A stretch of 33,444 bases of DNA. Origin: Fragilaria crotonensis. Lineage: Eukaryota > Bacillariophyta > Fragilariophyceae > Fragilariales > Fragilariaceae. The notes under the pieces were generated by a model. It saw only the letters and a list, made by a program, of their open reading frames with translations. It was not told the origin of the DNA and ran no database searches. The stretch's first letter is position 1. Every line of letters begins with the position of its first letter. Location of the stretch: contig JAKSYS010000682.1 of the NCBI GenBank assembly GCA_022925895.1, positions 1-33,444 on the forward strand. Reading direction: 5' to 3'. Shown here one piece after another: positions 30,701 to 33,444 of this stretch. The translations under genes were made by a program, and so were the position numbers.

Positions 30701-31152
30701 ACCTAGTGGATTCGCTCGCAGCTTGAACAGTTCCAAACACAAATCCAACACACCAAGATCAGGACCTTCCTCGTCCTCTTCTTCAGTTTCTTGAAGGCAT
30801 CCTGATTGCCAGCGTCGCCATCATCGTTGTCTTCAAACATCACAAAATTGTCATCGTCAACTGCGTTCAAATCGTTGACGTGATGCAGAGGATCCCCCGC
30901 CTCTCCTCTTACAGATGCACCGCTCCCACGGAGTGAAGTCCTCGAATTCGGGAAAGTGGAACGATTTCCGCCTTGCGACGCATTAGTTGTGTTCGCAATG
31001 CTGTCGTTCGGGATGGTGGGTGCCACTGTTGCAGATGCTGCATTGACACGTGACATGTAGAATGATTTACATGCCAAATTTTGAGCGAGGTGGGACTGAA
31101 GCCTCTTGAAACTCTTTCCACAAACGGCACAAGCATTAGTTGACATTGACAT
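27792..31152 (-). pseudogene. Plavaka/KDZ-like transposase, broken by at least five frame changes
   Basis: It starts at the ATG at 31152 with a C2H2 finger (CAVCGKSFKRLQSHLAQNLAC). A frame change near 30790 leads into the catalytic part (30751-29600). A likely first acidic residue is in LLPCVMAMDKTHIDMAGRLQ, followed by MEPI. A likely second is in PFIIGDTEGHDRLCGHYTAR, with Cys-rich LCRICECP after it. A shift near 29590 gives RVRFGLHNQRGIFGACPGEM and LSRQSDRDVPRTNFPKGFSS. A shift near 29310 gives VPLVKLFALHTTCFRAIFD and NSSYAESAHIPLAK, where the third acidic residue is probable. Shifts near 28120 and 28000 extend the frame through INKCHHDLEHDVDDDTWF to an Ala/Lys-rich helix ending KTNKG at the stop at 27792. 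It catalyses cut-and-paste movement in intact relatives. The superfamily is inferred from the C2H2 finger plus these motifs. Confidence 0.65.
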
Positions 31153-31673
31153 GCTGATCCCTGCTGATGATTGCGTTAATTTGCAGAGTGATGAGAACAG
31201 AACACAAATGTTTTATTGTGATCAACAAAACTTGCGAGAAATGATTGGTGTACAATGATTATTTTCAATGAAGCCAGAAATGGTTCGTTCGTAATCCCTT
31301 CTCCGATCCAATAACAAAAATGTGGGATGTAAGACACATACCGTTCAATAGAAACAAGAAGTGCGTGATAAGCGTAGGTCATTCCATAAACCATGATGGT
31401 CAGATCAGAATATATATGTCGTAATTTTAACCACTTTATTCGACTGTGACGCATAATAACCAAACATGTTATGACTTACAATGCTTAAATTTGATATTTT
31501 GTTAAGGTAACAATCAATAATATTACTTTCAAATATATACCGTAACAAATGACTATTATATTAACTATTGAGCAATATTGCATTTACTTTTAACCATATA
31601 GCCGCGTCTAATAACAATATATGAATCACATCTCACAAAAAAGTTAACATATAATGACAGAGTTAACATTCTC
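31153..31673. repeat. Right subterminal region of the inserted element
   Basis: This AT-rich sequence upstream of the transposase ATG presumably holds its promoter. GTTAACATATAAT and GAGTTAACATTCT lie next to the terminus (31642-31670), and ACTTTTAACCATAT resembles a word in the left subterminal region. A 95-codon minus-strand frame at 31176-31463 shows no recognisable features. Confidence 0.5.
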
Positions 31674-31685
31674 CACCTTCTGATG
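31674..31685 (-). repeat. Terminal inverted repeat, right
   Basis: CACCTTCTGATG is the exact reverse complement of 21827-21838. AA (31686-31687) follows it, matching AA before the left end. Confidence 0.7.
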
Positions 31686-31687
31686 AA

Positions 31688-33218
31688 GCTGTGCCCATGT
31701 CAGCAATGAGCTTATTCTGTCGACTTAGGTGAGTGATAAATTTCAACATAACAGAGAAGAATGCATCGTTTACCACTGTTGTCATGATGTGCTCCATGAC
31801 AAGATCAAGCTGGTGAGCGCCGCACCAAATCCGAATCATAGGACACTTTTCGTGCATTGACCTTTGCAGTCTTGTTACTACTCCAGCTGCTCGGCCCGTC
31901 ATGTTCCTTGCGCCATCCGATGCGACGCCCAGCAGCGCAATCTTCCAATGAGGACAAACAACAGATAAGAATTTTTCGATCATGTCATGCATCACTTCAC
32001 CTGTATGCCGATCATGAAGTGGCAGAGCACATCCGTGAAGATTGTAGATGTCCCTGCTACTCCTGGAGTACACACGAAAACGTAGATCAAGGTAGGAAGT
32101 GCTTTGATGAGTTGCGCTGTCAATGGCGATAGAGAATGCCCACGATTGCTCCAGGACATCAGATATCCGCTGCAGATTGATGGCGCAGCCAACACGAGCA
32201 AACATGCTTACTTCTTGACGATTGCAGACCATTGCTTGTTCTCGTTAATCCCATAACATCTGCAGTATCCCTGAGGATAGCTTGTGGCGTTCTGAATGTG
32301 ACACCATTTGAGATGAAGCGAAGGACGAGAGCCATTACTGTCTTCTTGGAGCTTGGTATTGTGACAATATACTGATAGTTGTCACGGTCATTGGCATCGT
32401 CATCATTATCACTGTCCTCATTGTCAACAACAGCTATTCCTTCTCCTTGCTGCTCATCATCTGCATCATTGCCATCATTTGCAATCACAATCACCTTCCG
32501 TTTCTTGAATGCAGACAGCGCTTGCTCCTTCACCTGAAGTGCTGTTTCTCGGCGATTCTTCTGAACTGCTGCATACTCAGCTGCACTGCCAAAGCAGGCA
32601 GCAGTGCTATCACCGTCACCATCTTCGACTTGATTTTCCTGAAGCAGATGTGAAGGGGTGGCATAGTACATGTCGCCGATGATGACATCAACAATGTCCT
32701 TGTCAATTACATGAACAGTTGGCTTTTCAATTGTGACGGCGGCATTCCTTCTTGAGGAGCAGGACAAAAGGAGAGACAACTACAGTTTGAAAGTGATCCA
32801 TGACAGAGGAGCACTTCTTGCTCTGTGTATCATCATCCTTCTTGGTGAAAAATAAATCACATTGCTTGACACGCGAGAAGGGCTTTGTGAAAGACATCCA
32901 GGACTTCTTGACAGCTTCATACTCAGCCCATTTTGAGGGATGTTGCTTCTTCATATGAGACTCTATGTTGTCGTATCTGAAGGGAGCAACCCACGACTGT
33001 CCAACGGCTGGAGGCTTGCGCTTGGCACCAACTCTCTCTTCGCGTCCAAATACAATGCAGAAACGACACCGGAGTCCATTGACCACGCCAGTATGGAGCT
33101 TGCGAGATGCGATACTCAGGCCTAGCTTGATATCATTCTCCTTGATGTAGGCACATGATCGAAGTGCAGCAGAGGAAGAAGAAGCACCGCCACCAGTAGA
33201 GCTGGCGTTTGCTGTCAT
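31688..33218 (-). pseudogene. hAT-like transposase, N-terminal part with BED-type zinc finger (split by insertion)
   Basis: It starts at the ATG at 33218. Residues about 50-95 form a BED-like C2H2 finger (LRCRFC...HMKKQHPSKWAEYE). After a frame change near 32730-32780 comes IEKPTVHVIDKDIVDVIIGD, then an acidic linker. A second change near 32210-32250 leads to REVSMFARVGCAINLQRISD, SIAIDSATHQSTSYLDLRFR and the RNase-H-like core GVASDGARNMTGRAAGVVTR with WCGAHQLDLVMEHI. This is cut at ADMGTA by the inserted element. The remaining half resumes at 21824. The protein would bind the hAT ends and excise the element. The insertion plus two frame changes mark it as inactive, unless the frame changes are errors or undetected introns. 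Confidence 0.72.
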
Positions 33219-33444
33219 ATTTGGATCCTACATGCAGTCGTACAAGCATGATGATGATAGGAGTGACTGTGAGAAAGCATGAAGCAAATGCGAGGACGAC
33301 ATCCACCTGCATCACACACTTAGGCAGCATCAGCAGTATTCTTACTAGCTAAACAACGTACCAGCAGCAGCGGTCTCTCCTTGTCGACAAAGCAGCAGTG
33401 AAGAATGATGGCAACAAATTGCTCCGCTTCTGGTTGTTGCTTTC

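Larger units (their letters stand above)
21827..31685. mobile_element. Plavaka/KDZ/CACTA-like DNA transposon of 9,859 bp, inserted in the hAT transposase gene
   Basis: The ends are 12-bp perfect inverted repeats (CATCAGAAGGTG at 21827-21838 and its reverse complement at 31674-31685). Weaker matching continues inward to about 40 bp (ATGGTAACT against ATGTTAACT, then ATGTT in both). Both ends are AT-rich over several hundred bp with recurring AACCATAT and TTAACAATAT words. The element carries a transposase gene on the minus strand (31152 to about 27792), a convergent gene with a dioxygenase-like segment on the plus strand (about 25030-27718) and a third gene on the minus strand (23863-22272). 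It has a 2-bp AA duplication. All three genes need frame changes, so this copy appears non-autonomous unless the indels are sequence errors. The family name is inferred from protein motifs; boundaries rest on repeats plus the repaired host frame. Confidence 0.75.
20635..33444 (-). mobile_element. hAT-like DNA transposon (outer element, right end beyond the window)
   Basis: The outer element appears to start at 20635 with CAGGGGTGTTAATATTAGTC. A CAGGGGTG-type end is characteristic of hAT transposons, and the 8 bp before it (gtcatgtc, 20627-20634) is the candidate target duplication. Its transposase is on the minus strand and runs towards this end. The N-terminal part reaches 33218 and the other terminus must lie past 33444, so length and duplication cannot be confirmed here. 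A 9,859-bp second transposon sits inside the transposase gene. Without that insert, the visible part is about 2.95 kb. Confidence 0.7.

Noticed and set aside
31176-31463. 95-codon minus-strand frame near the right end of the inserted element
   Set aside because: It lies in AT-rich subterminal DNA, shows no motif and would crowd the transposase promoter.
21827-31685. Reading CATCAGAAGGTG and its complement as a target-site duplication
   Set aside because: The two copies are inverted, not direct, so they belong to the element ends.
1-33444. tRNA, rRNA, CRISPR arrays, bacterial-style operons or ribosome binding sites
   Set aside because: None were seen; the introns, ribosomal proteins and plastid leaders show nuclear eukaryotic DNA.

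Overview
This window looks like nuclear DNA of a photosynthetic stramenopile, most probably a diatom. The nuclear gene for magnesium-chelatase subunit D carries a signal peptide followed by a Phe (ASAF-like) site, as expected for a plastid inside the ER. Introns are few and short (64-182 nt, GT-AG). Genes are tightly packed on both strands, and cytosolic and mitochondrial ribosomal protein genes are present. The species cannot be named from sequence alone.

Layout. Positions 1-20.6 kb are ordinary host genes: a GNAT-DTW fusion (tRNA aminocarboxypropyl transferase type), a plastid-targeted membrane protein, an MscS-like channel with an in-frame TAG, a TRP-like channel, ribosomal protein uS17 (RPS11), a three-repeat membrane-tail protein, nitronate monooxygenase, a MYG1 exonuclease, CHLD, a bL25-type mitochondrial ribosomal protein and a TLC-domain membrane protein. 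The gaps between them are rich in GTAC/TACTGTA-type words. MYG1 and CHLD can be followed over their full length only by changing frame three and seven times; TLC and the three-repeat gene each need one change.

From about 20.6 kb to the end there is a nest of DNA transposons. The outer element is hAT-like: its left terminus is near 20635 and its BED-finger transposase runs on the minus strand from 33218 to 20854. A second element of 9,859 bp (21827-31685) is inserted in that transposase gene. It has 12-bp perfect terminal inverted repeats and an apparent 2-bp AA duplication; removing it joins the two transposase halves in frame. The inner element holds a Plavaka/KDZ/CACTA-like transposase with an N-terminal zinc finger (minus strand), a gene whose C-terminal part has an HxD...H pattern like Fe(II)/2-oxoglutarate dioxygenases (plus strand), and an unrecognised acidic/basic protein (minus strand). 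All three are broken by frame changes. A transposase travelling with a possible oxygenase recalls the KDZ-TET/JBP pairs described in fungi and is the most interesting system here, though the oxygenase call rests on motif reading alone.
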